Shown here: piece after piece, positions 26,055 through 35,444 of the stretch
Position numbering within the stretch: position 1 is the first letter of the stretch
Layout: every line of letters starts with the position of its first letter
From: CAISCU01 sp943361925
GTDB taxonomy: Bacteria > Bacteroidota > Bacteroidia > UKL13-3
DNA: 64,000 nucleotides
NCBI GenBank assembly: GCA_943361925.1
Contig: CALRIT020000013.1
Span: forward strand, 59,434 to 123,433
Direction of reading: 5' to 3'
Notes under the pieces: model-generated
What the model saw: the letters and a program-made list of their open reading frames with translations, nothing else
Told to the model about the DNA's origin: nothing
Database searches by the model: none
Made by a program: the position numbers and the translations under genes

Positions 26055-28133
26055 ATGTTGATTAAATCTATTGAAATAGAAAATTTCCTTTCCTACTATA
26101 AATCGTCCACATTTAATTTTGGAGATGGCCCTACGCTGATTATCGGGCAAAATCGAACCGGAAAATCAAAGCTGTTTGATGCAATAAATTGGGCTTTCTA
26201 TAATAAAGCATACAATACCGACTTTGAACGATGGGATTATACAAAAGATTGGAAAGAACATCTCGTCAATAATCTTGCAAAAGCCAGATGTAAGGAGGGA
26301 ACTTTGCTAAAAGCAGCTGTCATTATTACTTTCCAAGATGAGGAAGAAAATCAATATATTTTAACTAGGGAATATAAGATTAAAAAGCGCATTGGTAATG
26401 AATGGGATGCTCCAAGGGATACAACAGTCCATTTGAATAAAAAGGATAGGCTTACAAATAATGCAACAGATACCTTTGATTTAGAAGCAGAGGAGTTAGT
26501 GAAAGCCATTTTCCCTGAAAACCTTTCAAAATATTTTCTTTTTCAAGGAGAAAACATAAGTCAAATCATGAGCCTTAACAACAAGTCCGCATTTAGTAAG
26601 GCTCTTAGTGATCTATCTAGAATAGAGGTGTTTGAGAAAGCCAAAAACTATACAGAGAAGGTTTACAGGCAATTAAAAAAAGAATTCGAGTCAAAGGAAG
26701 ATTCAGATAAGCAATTACAGGAAAGTAAACTTCAAATTTCAAAGCACCTTGAGCAACTTAAATCCGACTTACAAATAGAGGAAGAACAATTTGATAATTA
26801 TGTAAAAGAAAGGGATACAGCTAAAGAAGTTTTTGAAAAAAAGAATGAGGAACTTAAAAAGTTCGAAGAATGCGCCAAAATAATTCAAGATATTACTTAT
26901 TTGGAAAAACAGAAACGCGATAAAATTGAGGTTCGTAGGGAACTTGTTGATAGTCAGAAAAAAGAGATTTTTGAAAAATGGATGTATGCAGGTACCGATG
27001 AAATTATTAAAGGATTTCTTTTAATTTATGATAAAAACAAAATAGATCGTAAGATTCCCGAGCCCATACGACAGGAGTTTTTAAAGGAAATGCTAGATAA
27101 AGAGCAATGTATGGTATGCGGTGCTGAAGCTCCTGAAGGTTCTAAATCTCATTTACATATCAAATCCCTATTAAATGAAAAGGCACTAGATAAGGAAACA
27201 GAGCTAATAAATAAATTGAGTTTTGTAGCTGACACAACATTGATTAGGAATGAAGAAATAAAAAATGATATGCGTGACTTCTACAATAGGATTGGTACAG
27301 TAGATGAGCAAATAAAAAATTTCAATTCACGCATCAAAACTAAAGAAGATGAATTGCGCATCGTTAAGCCTTCTAACGTAACAGAGGATGAAATAAAGCT
27401 TAAGAACTTTAATCTTATTCAAAAAGATAGGGATGTTGCAAAACAGGACTTTGATAAATTTGAAAGAAAGATTGAAGGGGCTGCCTCAAAAAAGGAGTAT
27501 ATAATTAAGCAGATAAATGAAAAGCAAAAGGAATATGATTCTCTTGTTGCGAATTCATCAAATATAAAAGAAAAAGAAAGGCTGCAGTTAGCTGAAAAAA
27601 TTAATGATACAATTGCGAAATTTTATGATAGCTTTTTGAATAGGCTAATTACAGATATTGAGACTGAAGCAAATGCCTATTTTTCTAAAATGACAGAAAA
27701 GAATGATGCACTATCTGGTCATGTTAAGGTTGATTATTTGCAGAAGGAGGTATATACTGTTGACGAAGCAGGCATTAGGTTGTTTAATATCAATCAGGCC
27801 AATAAAGTATCTCTTCAAATATCATTTGTAGCAGCAGTATTATCGGTTTCGAATAAGTTTTGGAATACATATTTCCCGTTTATTGCGGATGCACCCATTT
27901 CAGCTTTAGGAGGTAATAATAAGGTTACTACAATTGAAACAATGACTGATATTTTTAATCAATCTATTATTATCTTAAAAGATGATGCAGTTACAACAGA
28001 CCCAGAAAGTGTAAGAAACGATTTGATAAGAAATCTTATTAGTAAAAAGGCAACTATTCAACATGCATATGAACTTAAAATGGAAGGGACTACAGTGGAA
28101 GAGCAGCGAACAAAAATTGAAATTTTAAAATAA
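26055..28133 (+). CDS. Second SMC/Rad50-like ATPase of the dnd island
   Basis: This 692-aa protein has Walker A GQNRTGKS (31-38) and a signature-like region. The coiled-coil arms are interrupted by QCMVCGAEAP, a CxxC zinc hook near 352-355 as in Rad50, and the distal 'FPFIADAPISALGG' near 609 acts as Walker B. It is distinct from dndD in the same operon. Rad50-like ATPases often drive a partner nuclease; here that could be the GIY-YIG protein two genes downstream or the PLD helicase. It abuts the next gene (stop and start overlap by 1 base). Confidence 0.75.
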   Translation: MLIKSIEIENFLSYYKSSTFNFGDGPTLIIGQNRTGKSKLFDAINWAFYNKAYNTDFERWDYTKDWKEHLVNNLAKARCKEGTLLKAAVIITFQDEEENQYILTREYKIKKRIGNEWDAPRDTTVHLNKKDRLTNNATDTFDLEAEELVKAIFPENLSKYFLFQGENISQIMSLNNKSAFSKALSDLSRIEVFEKAKNYTEKVYRQLKKEFESKEDSDKQLQESKLQISKHLEQLKSDLQIEEEQFDNYVKERDTAKEVFEKKNEELKKFEECAKIIQDITYLEKQKRDKIEVRRELVDSQKKEIFEKWMYAGTDEIIKGFLLIYDKNKIDRKIPEPIRQEFLKEMLDKEQCMVCGAEAPEGSKSHLHIKSLLNEKALDKETELINKLSFVADTTLIRNEEIKNDMRDFYNRIGTVDEQIKNFNSRIKTKEDELRIVKPSNVTEDEIKLKNFNLIQKDRDVAKQDFDKFERKIEGAASKKEYIIKQINEKQKEYDSLVANSSNIKEKERLQLAEKINDTIAKFYDSFLNRLITDIETEANAYFSKMTEKNDALSGHVKVDYLQKEVYTVDEAGIRLFNINQANKVSLQISFVAAVLSVSNKFWNTYFPFIADAPISALGGNNKVTTIETMTDIFNQSIIILKDDAVTTDPESVRNDLIRNLISKKATIQHAYELKMEGTTVEEQRTKIEILK

Positions 28134-28561
28134 TGATTGAACCTACAGTGTCTATTAGAATTGATACGTTTCATTATGAGAATACGTATAAACGTTTGTG
28201 TCAATCTGACACAGGGAAAAGCAAAAGGGAGTTAGCATTTCCTACAATGTGGGAATTGTTTGTTTGGGGTGCCATAATTGGCTTTCAGAAGAAATGCTCC
28301 AAAGATATTGAAAAGGCCTATCACACATCTCCATTTAAGTGGCAGAATATAAAAGACCCACATGAAAAGCTCTTATTACTTATGGCAGTAGAATCAACAG
28401 GTTCATTTGATATATTAAAACATCCTGAAGACCTGAAGAAAATGATTGAGAATCATTCTAATGGAGGTTTGTTCGAAATCCAAGAGGCAATGGCATTTGA
28501 CCCTTTGGCATATCAAAATGCAGAAAGCCTTATTTCAGAGATTCAAAAACGTATTAAATGA
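28133..28561 (+). CDS. Dnd system-associated protein 4-like
   Basis: This 142-aa protein has 'AFPTMWELFVWGAIIGFQKK', 'LLLLMAVESTGSFDIL' and 'ENHSNGGLFEI', matching my memory of the family annotated as dnd system-associated protein 4 (an IFExYANGGL-type ending). The biochemical role is unknown. It is tightly packed between the second ATPase and the GIY-YIG gene. The family assignment is from memory and was not searched. Confidence 0.5.
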   Translation: MIEPTVSIRIDTFHYENTYKRLCQSDTGKSKRELAFPTMWELFVWGAIIGFQKKCSKDIEKAYHTSPFKWQNIKDPHEKLLLLMAVESTGSFDILKHPEDLKKMIENHSNGGLFEIQEAMAFDPLAYQNAESLISEIQKRIK

Positions 28562-28562
28562 A

Positions 28563-29147
28563 ATGTCTAAATTAGCTACATTTGACGTGCTTGATAAAGA
28601 GTTATCTAGGGATGTTTTAGAATTTACTTCCATTTCAGATCAATATCGCTGGACAAATACCGCAGTAACTTTTCATTTGGATCCAAATTATTGGACAGAT
28701 TATTATAGTAAAATCTCTCCATATTTGCGAAAACTGAATTGGCATGAATTGAAATATTCGGAACACCATAACTTAAATAAGGTGATAAAAACCAAGGATA
28801 TTGGCATTTATTTATTTGTTGTTCGTCCAGAATTTCAAATTTATTCGAAACCTGAATTTGTGATGTATGTGGGTATTTCAGGTGAAGGCGGGTCAAAGAG
28901 ACCACTAAGAGAACGTCTGAATGATTACTTCAACATTTCTAATATAAAAAAGCGTAAAAAGCTTCATAGTATGCTACAAAAATACTATCATAATACATGG
29001 ATAATATATTCACTAATTGAGCATATTTCTGCAACTGAATTAGAACAATTGGAAGAAGATTTCCATGGTTTTTTTCTACCTCCATTTGCAGAAAGAGATT
29101 TTCCAGTATTAATTAAGAATATTATTAAGGCACAATTCACAAGATGA
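28563..29147 (+). CDS. GIY-YIG-like nuclease
   Basis: This 194-aa protein is read from ATG 28563, one base after the preceding stop; a longer reading from 28446 would overlap the upstream gene by 116 bp and is rejected. The core is 'DIGIYLFVV' (near 80), then 'MYVGISGEGG' (near 101), then 'RPLRERLNDYF' with the Arg (near 115), and a downstream Glu in 'QLEEDFHGFFLP'. This is the GIY-YIG order. It is probably the nicking or cutting arm of a restriction module. It overlaps the dndB-like gene by 4 bp (ATGA). Confidence 0.65.
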   Translation: MSKLATFDVLDKELSRDVLEFTSISDQYRWTNTAVTFHLDPNYWTDYYSKISPYLRKLNWHELKYSEHHNLNKVIKTKDIGIYLFVVRPEFQIYSKPEFVMYVGISGEGGSKRPLRERLNDYFNISNIKKRKKLHSMLQKYYHNTWIIYSLIEHISATELEQLEEDFHGFFLPPFAERDFPVLIKNIIKAQFTR

Positions 29148-30385
29148 AAAAGGAAAAATTAGTATTGCCATGCTTACGAGCGGTAGTTGGCGATTGGGTT
29201 TATTACTCATCAGTAATGACGCCTAAACAAATATTTGATTGGGTAATGCCTGTCAAAGAAATTCGCGAATCTCAGCGATTAGATGAGTATCTGCAACGAG
29301 ATTTGAAGGATGATAAAAAAAAGAAAATATCGAAATACTTATTGAATGATAAGCAACATTTTTTTAATTCTATCATTATAGGAATTTTTGGAAATGTACC
29401 AGATTGGGTAGAATTGGATTTTAATAATGCAAAATATAAAGGTAAAGCCATAATGAGTGAATCTGACCTAAAGTATGCTTCAGAATCAAGTGGTTTGATG
29501 GTTTTCAATGGAGAGGAGCAGATGTTTGCTCTAGACGGACAGCATAGGGTTGAAGGGATAAAGTTGGCACTTCAAGAAAGTAAAGGAAAGGAAAATCAAA
29601 AAAATATTGCAGACGATCAATTTTCAGTAATATTTGTTGGGCATATTGATGATGTTTCTGGTAAAAAAAGATCAAGAAAATTGTTTTCTGATATAAATAA
29701 AAATGCAAAACCTGTAGGAAGAGTTGATAAAATAAAAATTGATGAAGAGGATATTAATGCAATTGTTTCAAGGAGAATATTTGCAGAATACAAATATTTT
29801 AAGGATAGCGGTTTAATTGCACTAAGTGAAACTTCAAATCTGGAAAAAAATGATATTGAGCACTTTGCCAATTTGGCTACGCTTGATTCGGTTTGTAAGA
29901 AATTAAAGAAATTGTATAAAAAGGAAAAAGGTTTACCAGATTGGGATGAGAGAAATGTTGAAAAGTTTTATGTTGTGGTAAAAGATTTTTATGATTTTAT
30001 CATTGAAAATATTCCCGAATACAAAGCCTTTTTTATTTCAAAAAGTATATCCTTACAAAATGTAAGAAAAGAGAATAAATATTATTTGTTTAGACCAATA
30101 GGAATTAAGATGTTAGCGATGTTATATGTAAGTCTACACGAGGACCTAGATTTTCTAAAGATAAATTTACCTAAAATTAATTTTGTTATGCCAGAGAGCC
30201 CATTAAATAAAGTGGTATGGACCAGGGGAAAGATGTCAGCTGCAAGCGTAAACCAAACATTAGCCTTTAATTTAGTTCTTTATTTATTAGGTAAATACCC
30301 CTCCGATAAATTACCAGATTTAAAACAAAAATATATGGAAATAACTAAACAAGATTCGGATAAACTTCCCCCAAAAGTTGTTTAA
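29144..30385 (+). CDS. dndB: DndB-like DGQHR-domain protein
   Basis: This 413-aa protein carries MFALDGQHRVEGIKLAL with the DGQHR motif at about 131-135, then 'RKLFSDINKNAKPVGRVDKI', both hallmarks of the DndB/DGQHR family. DndB represses dnd operons in enterobacteria and Streptomyces. Here it is the last gene rather than the first of the operon and starts within the GIY-YIG gene end, so expression is coupled to the restriction genes. A 20-bp AT palindrome (30381-30400) covers its stop. Confidence 0.75.
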   Translation: MKKEKLVLPCLRAVVGDWVYYSSVMTPKQIFDWVMPVKEIRESQRLDEYLQRDLKDDKKKKISKYLLNDKQHFFNSIIIGIFGNVPDWVELDFNNAKYKGKAIMSESDLKYASESSGLMVFNGEEQMFALDGQHRVEGIKLALQESKGKENQKNIADDQFSVIFVGHIDDVSGKKRSRKLFSDINKNAKPVGRVDKIKIDEEDINAIVSRRIFAEYKYFKDSGLIALSETSNLEKNDIEHFANLATLDSVCKKLKKLYKKEKGLPDWDERNVEKFYVVVKDFYDFIIENIPEYKAFFISKSISLQNVRKENKYYLFRPIGIKMLAMLYVSLHEDLDFLKINLPKINFVMPESPLNKVVWTRGKMSAASVNQTLAFNLVLYLLGKYPSDKLPDLKQKYMEITKQDSDKLPPKVV

Positions 30386-30511
30386 TATTTAAATATTAAA
30401 ATCATTTATTTTAGAATTTTGTTTATGAAATCTAATTTTAGAATCCTTATATAATTACTCTCATTTGTGCAATATGTAATTTATTTTTTCTATTAACTTT
30501 ATTTTCACCAT

Positions 30512-32311
30512 TTATTTGGAAAAAATGCTATTAAATAATTGGTCAATAGAAACATCTTGTACTTCATGCTTTTTCCATAGTCCAACTGATGTTTCATACT
30601 TTTTTGAAGCCAAACCTATATAACTGCCTTCCAAAAAAATAAACCGATTAGCTGACATTTTTAGATTTGTTATTATATGGTTTCCTTCTGTTTTTCGAAA
30701 TTTATTTACATAATCAGCTATGGCTGACAAATGACATGGTTCATCATTAAAGTTTAGGAACTCCTCCACAATATCTCGAATGGTACCTCCCCTAATATTT
30801 TTATGTTGACTTTCCCACCTTTTTAATCCATAAGTACTGGATCTCCCAAAATAAATGAAAATATCCTTCTGTTTACCAATCGATGCTTTTATCGAGCTTT
30901 CTGTAGGACTAGCCTCAGAGTGTTTTGAATTAATTAGTTCAGCGATTTCTGAAATGTGTGCTGGTCTGCCAATCTTTTCTAGAGCTTCCAAAACAAGTTC
31001 GAAAACCTTGAAATTTGTATTCCTAGGAATTATAATATTATACTCAATTAAATTAATTCCATATTCAAGTTTAACCAATTGTTCAATTAATTGTAGCACC
31101 TCTTGATGAAGATCATTCTTAAAAAACAGGGTTAAAGGGATAAGCTTTTCATTATTTTGTCTTTGGCAAATTTCTCTTAAAACTGTAGTAAAAATTTTAA
31201 TTGCTTTAATTTTTGATAATATTTTAGTTTTTATAAGGTAGGCTCCTTTAGGCTCTTTATGCGCATTGTATTTATTAAGATTATAAACAAAGCTTGGTTT
31301 TTTTATTTTATTTATGGATGTAAACGACCAATAATGTTCATCAAAAACTTGACCTAAAATTATGGTTGACAATACCGGACCAATTTTGTCAATTTCTTTT
31401 TTAATGGATATTGATTTTATATTTTCAGGAATACAAATCATTGAATTTTGAATTATTTCTTCACTATATTTAGAATACTTAATAAAAGGCTTTAGCTTTT
31501 TAAATTTTGTTATTTTGCTTAAAGCTTTTTCCTTTATTTGCCTAATTCTTTCTCCTGATAAATTGAACAAGAATCCTATTTCTTTAAAATTGTATTTTTT
31601 ATCAAGCTGAAAAAAATAATTTTTCAAAATAAACTCCTCACAATCATTTAACTCCAGAATTTCTTTTAAGTTTTTTAATGCAAAAGTTAGTATTGGAAAG
31701 TTTCCTTTTTTAAAATCATCCAAAAAAGAGGATTCGAAAATATTGATTCTTAATTCTGAGGATATTTTCATTAGTTCTATCTCCACCAGTGAAAAAGAAT
31801 TATTTAAATACTTGTAATAGGTATTGATTATAAATTCAATAAAATAGTCTAATTCTATAATTGTGTTGTCTCCAATATTTCGAAGTTTTTTGGGTTGCAA
31901 CCTTTTTAAAATTATCTCCTTTTCGATTTTTTCCTTAGTTGGAAATTTCCCTTTAAAATATTCCAATAGAGCATTTTTCCCTCTTGTAGATAATTTATCA
32001 AATTCTGTTTCAATTAAAAAAATAAAAATGTTCCAATCAATATTTGTTTCTAAATTATATTCTTCAAATAATGATGGTTGTTTAACTATTTGAAATTCAC
32101 TAAAAAATGTTTGGTTTAATTCATGTAATTCTTTTTTAGTTTTAATTCCACAGTTTCTAATTTCCAAAAAGTCATTTCTTTTTGAAAAGTAGATGTGTAC
32201 ATCTCTAATTGTTTTTAGGCCAATCTCCTCGCATACATTAAAAGCCCTTACCGAAATATCATAATTTTCCAGTAAATCTTTTAAACTTGAATCAGGGGTA
32301 TACTTTTTCAT
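30512..32311 (-). CDS. RNAP alpha-CTD/sigma-4/winged-helix regulator
   Basis: This 599-aa chimeric protein has an N-terminus (about 1-65: 'LKDLLENYDISVRAFNVCEE', 'LEIRNCGIKTKKELHEL') that resembles the helix-hairpin-helix of the RNA polymerase alpha C-terminal domain. A middle block ('FKEIGFLFNLSGERIRQIKEKAL') resembles sigma-70 region 4. The C-terminal part ('HISEIAELINSKHSE', 'GTIRDIVEEFLNFND') looks like two HARE-HTH-type winged helices. Its ATG overlaps the dndA stop by 1 base, so it is translated with dndA. It is probably a regulator of the island. It is convergent with the dndB-like gene. Confidence 0.6.
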   Translation of the reverse strand: MKKYTPDSSLKDLLENYDISVRAFNVCEEIGLKTIRDVHIYFSKRNDFLEIRNCGIKTKKELHELNQTFFSEFQIVKQPSLFEEYNLETNIDWNIFIFLIETEFDKLSTRGKNALLEYFKGKFPTKEKIEKEIILKRLQPKKLRNIGDNTIIELDYFIEFIINTYYKYLNNSFSLVEIELMKISSELRINIFESSFLDDFKKGNFPILTFALKNLKEILELNDCEEFILKNYFFQLDKKYNFKEIGFLFNLSGERIRQIKEKALSKITKFKKLKPFIKYSKYSEEIIQNSMICIPENIKSISIKKEIDKIGPVLSTIILGQVFDEHYWSFTSINKIKKPSFVYNLNKYNAHKEPKGAYLIKTKILSKIKAIKIFTTVLREICQRQNNEKLIPLTLFFKNDLHQEVLQLIEQLVKLEYGINLIEYNIIIPRNTNFKVFELVLEALEKIGRPAHISEIAELINSKHSEASPTESSIKASIGKQKDIFIYFGRSSTYGLKRWESQHKNIRGGTIRDIVEEFLNFNDEPCHLSAIADYVNKFRKTEGNHIITNLKMSANRFIFLEGSYIGLASKKYETSVGLWKKHEVQDVSIDQLFNSIFSK

Positions 32312-33468
32312 TAGTTTGTCAATTCTCTTAATTGATCAATAACCTTTGGGATTTCAGAAATTGCAAAAATAATATCATCTTGTGAAGTAAATCGTCCAAG
32401 GCTTATTCTTACAGATGAAAAGGCTTGAAGATCAGTTTTTCCCATTGCCTTTAGGACATGGGAAGGTTCGATTGAGTTTGAAGAACAAGCAGACCCATTT
32501 GAAATAGTAATATTGGTTAACCCTACTAACAAGGCGTCCGCATCTACACCCTCAAAACAAATGTTCGTGATATTATACATTCTATTTAAAGGATTTCCAT
32601 TTAATTTTGAGTTATTTACCTTCAATAACTCTCTTTCCAAATGGTTTCTAAGTTTTTCTATTCTATTCTTTTCAATTTGCATAATAGAATTTGCAATTTC
32701 TGCGGCTTTCCCAAATCCTATTATTGCAGGGACATTCAACGTGCCACTTCTTAGCCCTTTTTCATGTCCGCCACCATGCATTTGTGGTTCAATTTTAAAT
32801 TTACTTGGTCTTTTTCCTTTAACAAACAAAGCTCCTACTCCTTTCGGTCCATAAAATTTGTGTGCAGAAAAACTCATTAAATCTATTCCTAATTCATAAA
32901 CTTTAATTGGGATTTTACCTACAGCTTGAGTGGCATCACACATAAATATTGCCCCTTTTGCATGCGTTATTGAGGCTATTTCTTTAATTGGCTGTATAAC
33001 TCCTGTTTCGTTATTAACAAACATAACACTTACTAAAACAGTATCTTCCCTTATTTTATTTTCTAAAATTTTTAGGTCAATAATTCCATCCTCTTTTACG
33101 GTTAAATAACTAACTTCATATCCGATATTTTCCATATACCTGCATGTATCAAGCATGGCCGGATGTTCAGTACAAACAGTGACAATATGTTTGCCCTTGT
33201 TTTTTACTATAAGTCCTTTGATAGCCAGATTTATTGCCTCCGTAGCTCCTGATGTGAAAATAATTTCTGATTGATCACTTCCAATTAATTCAGCAATTTT
33301 GAATCGAGAATCCTTAATTTTTTGATTAACAAAAACCCCAAAAGGGTGATTACTTGCAGGGTTGGCATATTCAGTTGTATAATATGGTAACATTTCGTCT
33401 AATACGTAGGGGTCAATCTTCGTTGTAGAATTGTTATCTAAATAGATTGTCTTTTCATTTTTTTTCAT
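32311..33468 (-). CDS. dndA: Cysteine desulfurase DndA
   Basis: This 385-aa PLP enzyme releases sulfur from cysteine. The PLP Lys is K204 in SAHKFYGPKG, the catalytic Cys is C328 in SNGSACSSN, and 'YLDNNSTT' and 'GATEAINLAIKG' are typical N-terminal blocks. In the Dnd pathway DndA loads DndC with sulfur and builds its FeS cluster. The location 10 kb from dndC, on the opposite strand but inside the same island, supports DndA over a housekeeping IscS; sequence alone cannot separate them. Confidence 0.85.
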   Translation of the reverse strand: MKKNEKTIYLDNNSTTKIDPYVLDEMLPYYTTEYANPASNHPFGVFVNQKIKDSRFKIAELIGSDQSEIIFTSGATEAINLAIKGLIVKNKGKHIVTVCTEHPAMLDTCRYMENIGYEVSYLTVKEDGIIDLKILENKIREDTVLVSVMFVNNETGVIQPIKEIASITHAKGAIFMCDATQAVGKIPIKVYELGIDLMSFSAHKFYGPKGVGALFVKGKRPSKFKIEPQMHGGGHEKGLRSGTLNVPAIIGFGKAAEIANSIMQIEKNRIEKLRNHLERELLKVNNSKLNGNPLNRMYNITNICFEGVDADALLVGLTNITISNGSACSSNSIEPSHVLKAMGKTDLQAFSSVRISLGRFTSQDDIIFAISEIPKVIDQLRELTN

Positions 33469-33494
33469 TTAATAAACTTAAAGTTCGATTACTT

Positions 33495-33502
33495 CAAAAC
33501 TA
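33495..33502 (-). promoter_or_regulatory. Promoter -7 box for dndA (TAGTTTTG)
   Basis: Minus-strand TAGTTTTG lies 26 bp before the dndA ATG. The remainder of the 33469-33830 gap is AT-rich and shows no gene that I can support. Confidence 0.45.
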
Positions 33503-33830
33503 CTTTACTTTTTTCTTTTATTTAAGGAAACTTATTATGATAACTATAGGATTGGTCATGAATTGAAATTAAATTTCAAAAAATCAAATAAAAAAAATGT
33601 GCATTTCTATAATGAGGGCAAAATAATGAAAATGGTTTCCTTAATTGTAATTGTTTGTATTGAATTTTTATTTTACCAAATGGTATTAGTTTATTCCTGG
33701 GTCTAATCGAAATTTTTACAAATCGTTAATAAAAAGCAACTTATTGCTTGCTTTTGTCTCATGATTAATAAATTAAATCTTGGTTAATCTTGAGTTTAAA
33801 TTTGAATAAAGGGTAATTTGTTTTACCCCC

Positions 33831-35441
33831 TCACATCTCCAACCTCCCACCAGCGCTAAACCTTCCAGTAGAACTGGCCACTCCTTTTTCCACCTGAATA
33901 ATCACATCCACTTCATGGGCATGTGAGTTTACGCCTTTGAATTTGCCTTCTTTGGTGGTGTGGTAAATGAAGATAAAGGATACTTGGGGGAAGGATTTGT
34001 GGAGTCGGTCTATTTCGGAGATGTCCATGCCTGCTTTGGAAACGGAATCTATAAATACAAATTGGTAGTCTCCTAAGTTTTCTGGAACGCGGTCGGTTAG
34101 GAATAAGTTGGGGTGATCGGCTTTAAGGCGCTCTATTTTTTCTTTAAGCGTATAGCCAAATCCTTCTTCTATGGCGCAAAACAGCACTTTGCCATGGTAA
34201 GCTGCTAAGTAATTGGCAAAGTCTAAACACAGGGTTGATTTGCCGCTTTTTGGTAGGCCATAAACCATGGCGGTGAAACCAACACTAGGGTCGCCAATGA
34301 GCTGGCGGTATTTTCCCTGAAGACCAATAGTCTCAAACTCCATTTTAAGTAAGTCCTCGGAGTTTACCACAATACCAGTTTCGTCATCGGTGCCGGCTAG
34401 ACTTTTTTTTTGAGCAAATAAATCTTCTCCTACAATGCCCATGAGTCCATTGAGCTGGGCTTTGCTAATGGATAGGGTTTTGCTTTCTCCATCCAAATAA
34501 GATTTAATGGTAATAAAAGCCTCGTTGAGTTTATCAGCGTATTTGTCTTGGCGTGTTATTTTGCCTTGGTCAACAGATTTTTTTATGCGGGCAAACAACT
34601 TTTCGGCTTTGTCTTTAATATCCGATTTGCCATTCAGGGCCACAAAGGCTTTGAGCAAAGCAATAGAAAGCATTCCTTCTTGCGAGTTGGCAATCTCCAT
34701 ATAGCGTTTCAGGTTTTTAGAATCAATTTTAATTTCAGCCATATCACCCATTTTCTCATAACAGGTAATGAGCTGCTTTTGCATTAACTCTATTTCTGTG
34801 GCATAAGGTGAGTCTTTTCCAATTCGTTTTTCCAAAATGGCCTTTTGTAAACTGTGAATGAGGGTTAATATTTGCGATTGCGATTTAACCTTGCCATGCA
34901 TAGCCGCATAACGCTTAATAAAGGTTACATCCGAATCAATTAATTCAACTTGCTCGGCATCTATGGATTCTACCTCTTCACTTGTTTGGACGTTAACCAG
35001 GATCATTTCGTTTTCTTCAATAAAGCGCTTTGCCTGAGAAACGCTATCAAACTTTTCATTTGCGAAAATTTGGTCTTTGGTTACATCCCAAACAATAAAC
35101 TTTTTGGAGCCAGCCGAAGCCTTGCGAATTTCAACGCGAAGCCCTTTGTAATTTAGCGTCTTATCCTTTGATGCTTTAGGATTTGGAGCTGCCTTTGGCT
35201 TTGATATTGCCTTTTCTTTTGTAGGCTTTGATTTAGCTGTGGTAGTATTTGCTGCCAAATATCCATTGAGCTTTTCCAAATACGCATCTACAACGCGCTT
35301 GATGTTTTCATTGGAGTGATACATGGCAAAGTTGTTTTGCGAGGCCCCCGACATTAAATTATGGCCTTTGGCAAGTGCCTCAGGCATGGAGCTCCAGTTA
35401 ATAGAAGCTGCTTCCGATTGGTAGTTGTTTATGCTAATCAT
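33831..35441 (-). CDS. RecA-fold ATPase of the element
   Basis: This 536-aa protein has a C-terminal RecA/RadA-like ATPase: Walker A GLPKSGKST near 396, Walker B 'YQFVFIDSVSKAG' near 460 and 'FIFIYHTTKEGKFKGVNSHAHEVD' after it (pattern H-x-x-K-x-G). A long helical middle and a Lys/Pro-rich linker (about 70-95) precede it. Similar ATPases follow DarB-like helicase genes in Bacteroidota mobile elements. It is the last gene of a 17.5-kb minus-strand operon, 3 bp after the helicase gene. It is unlikely to be an FtsK/HerA-type packaging ATPase. Confidence 0.65.
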   Translation of the reverse strand: MISINNYQSEAASINWSSMPEALAKGHNLMSGASQNNFAMYHSNENIKRVVDAYLEKLNGYLAANTTTAKSKPTKEKAISKPKAAPNPKASKDKTLNYKGLRVEIRKASAGSKKFIVWDVTKDQIFANEKFDSVSQAKRFIEENEMILVNVQTSEEVESIDAEQVELIDSDVTFIKRYAAMHGKVKSQSQILTLIHSLQKAILEKRIGKDSPYATEIELMQKQLITCYEKMGDMAEIKIDSKNLKRYMEIANSQEGMLSIALLKAFVALNGKSDIKDKAEKLFARIKKSVDQGKITRQDKYADKLNEAFITIKSYLDGESKTLSISKAQLNGLMGIVGEDLFAQKKSLAGTDDETGIVVNSEDLLKMEFETIGLQGKYRQLIGDPSVGFTAMVYGLPKSGKSTLCLDFANYLAAYHGKVLFCAIEEGFGYTLKEKIERLKADHPNLFLTDRVPENLGDYQFVFIDSVSKAGMDISEIDRLHKSFPQVSFIFIYHTTKEGKFKGVNSHAHEVDVIIQVEKGVASSTGRFSAGGRLEM

Positions 35442-35444
35442 TTC

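Noticed and set aside
28446..28562. Longer N-terminus for the GIY-YIG-like gene
   Set aside because: It would overlap the upstream gene by 116 bp in another frame, while ATG 28563 follows the upstream stop by one base.
33831..35441. FtsK/HerA-type genome packaging ATPase
   Set aside because: The Walker A and B surroundings are RecA/RadA-like, and no FtsK-type arginine or beta-hairpin motifs were seen.
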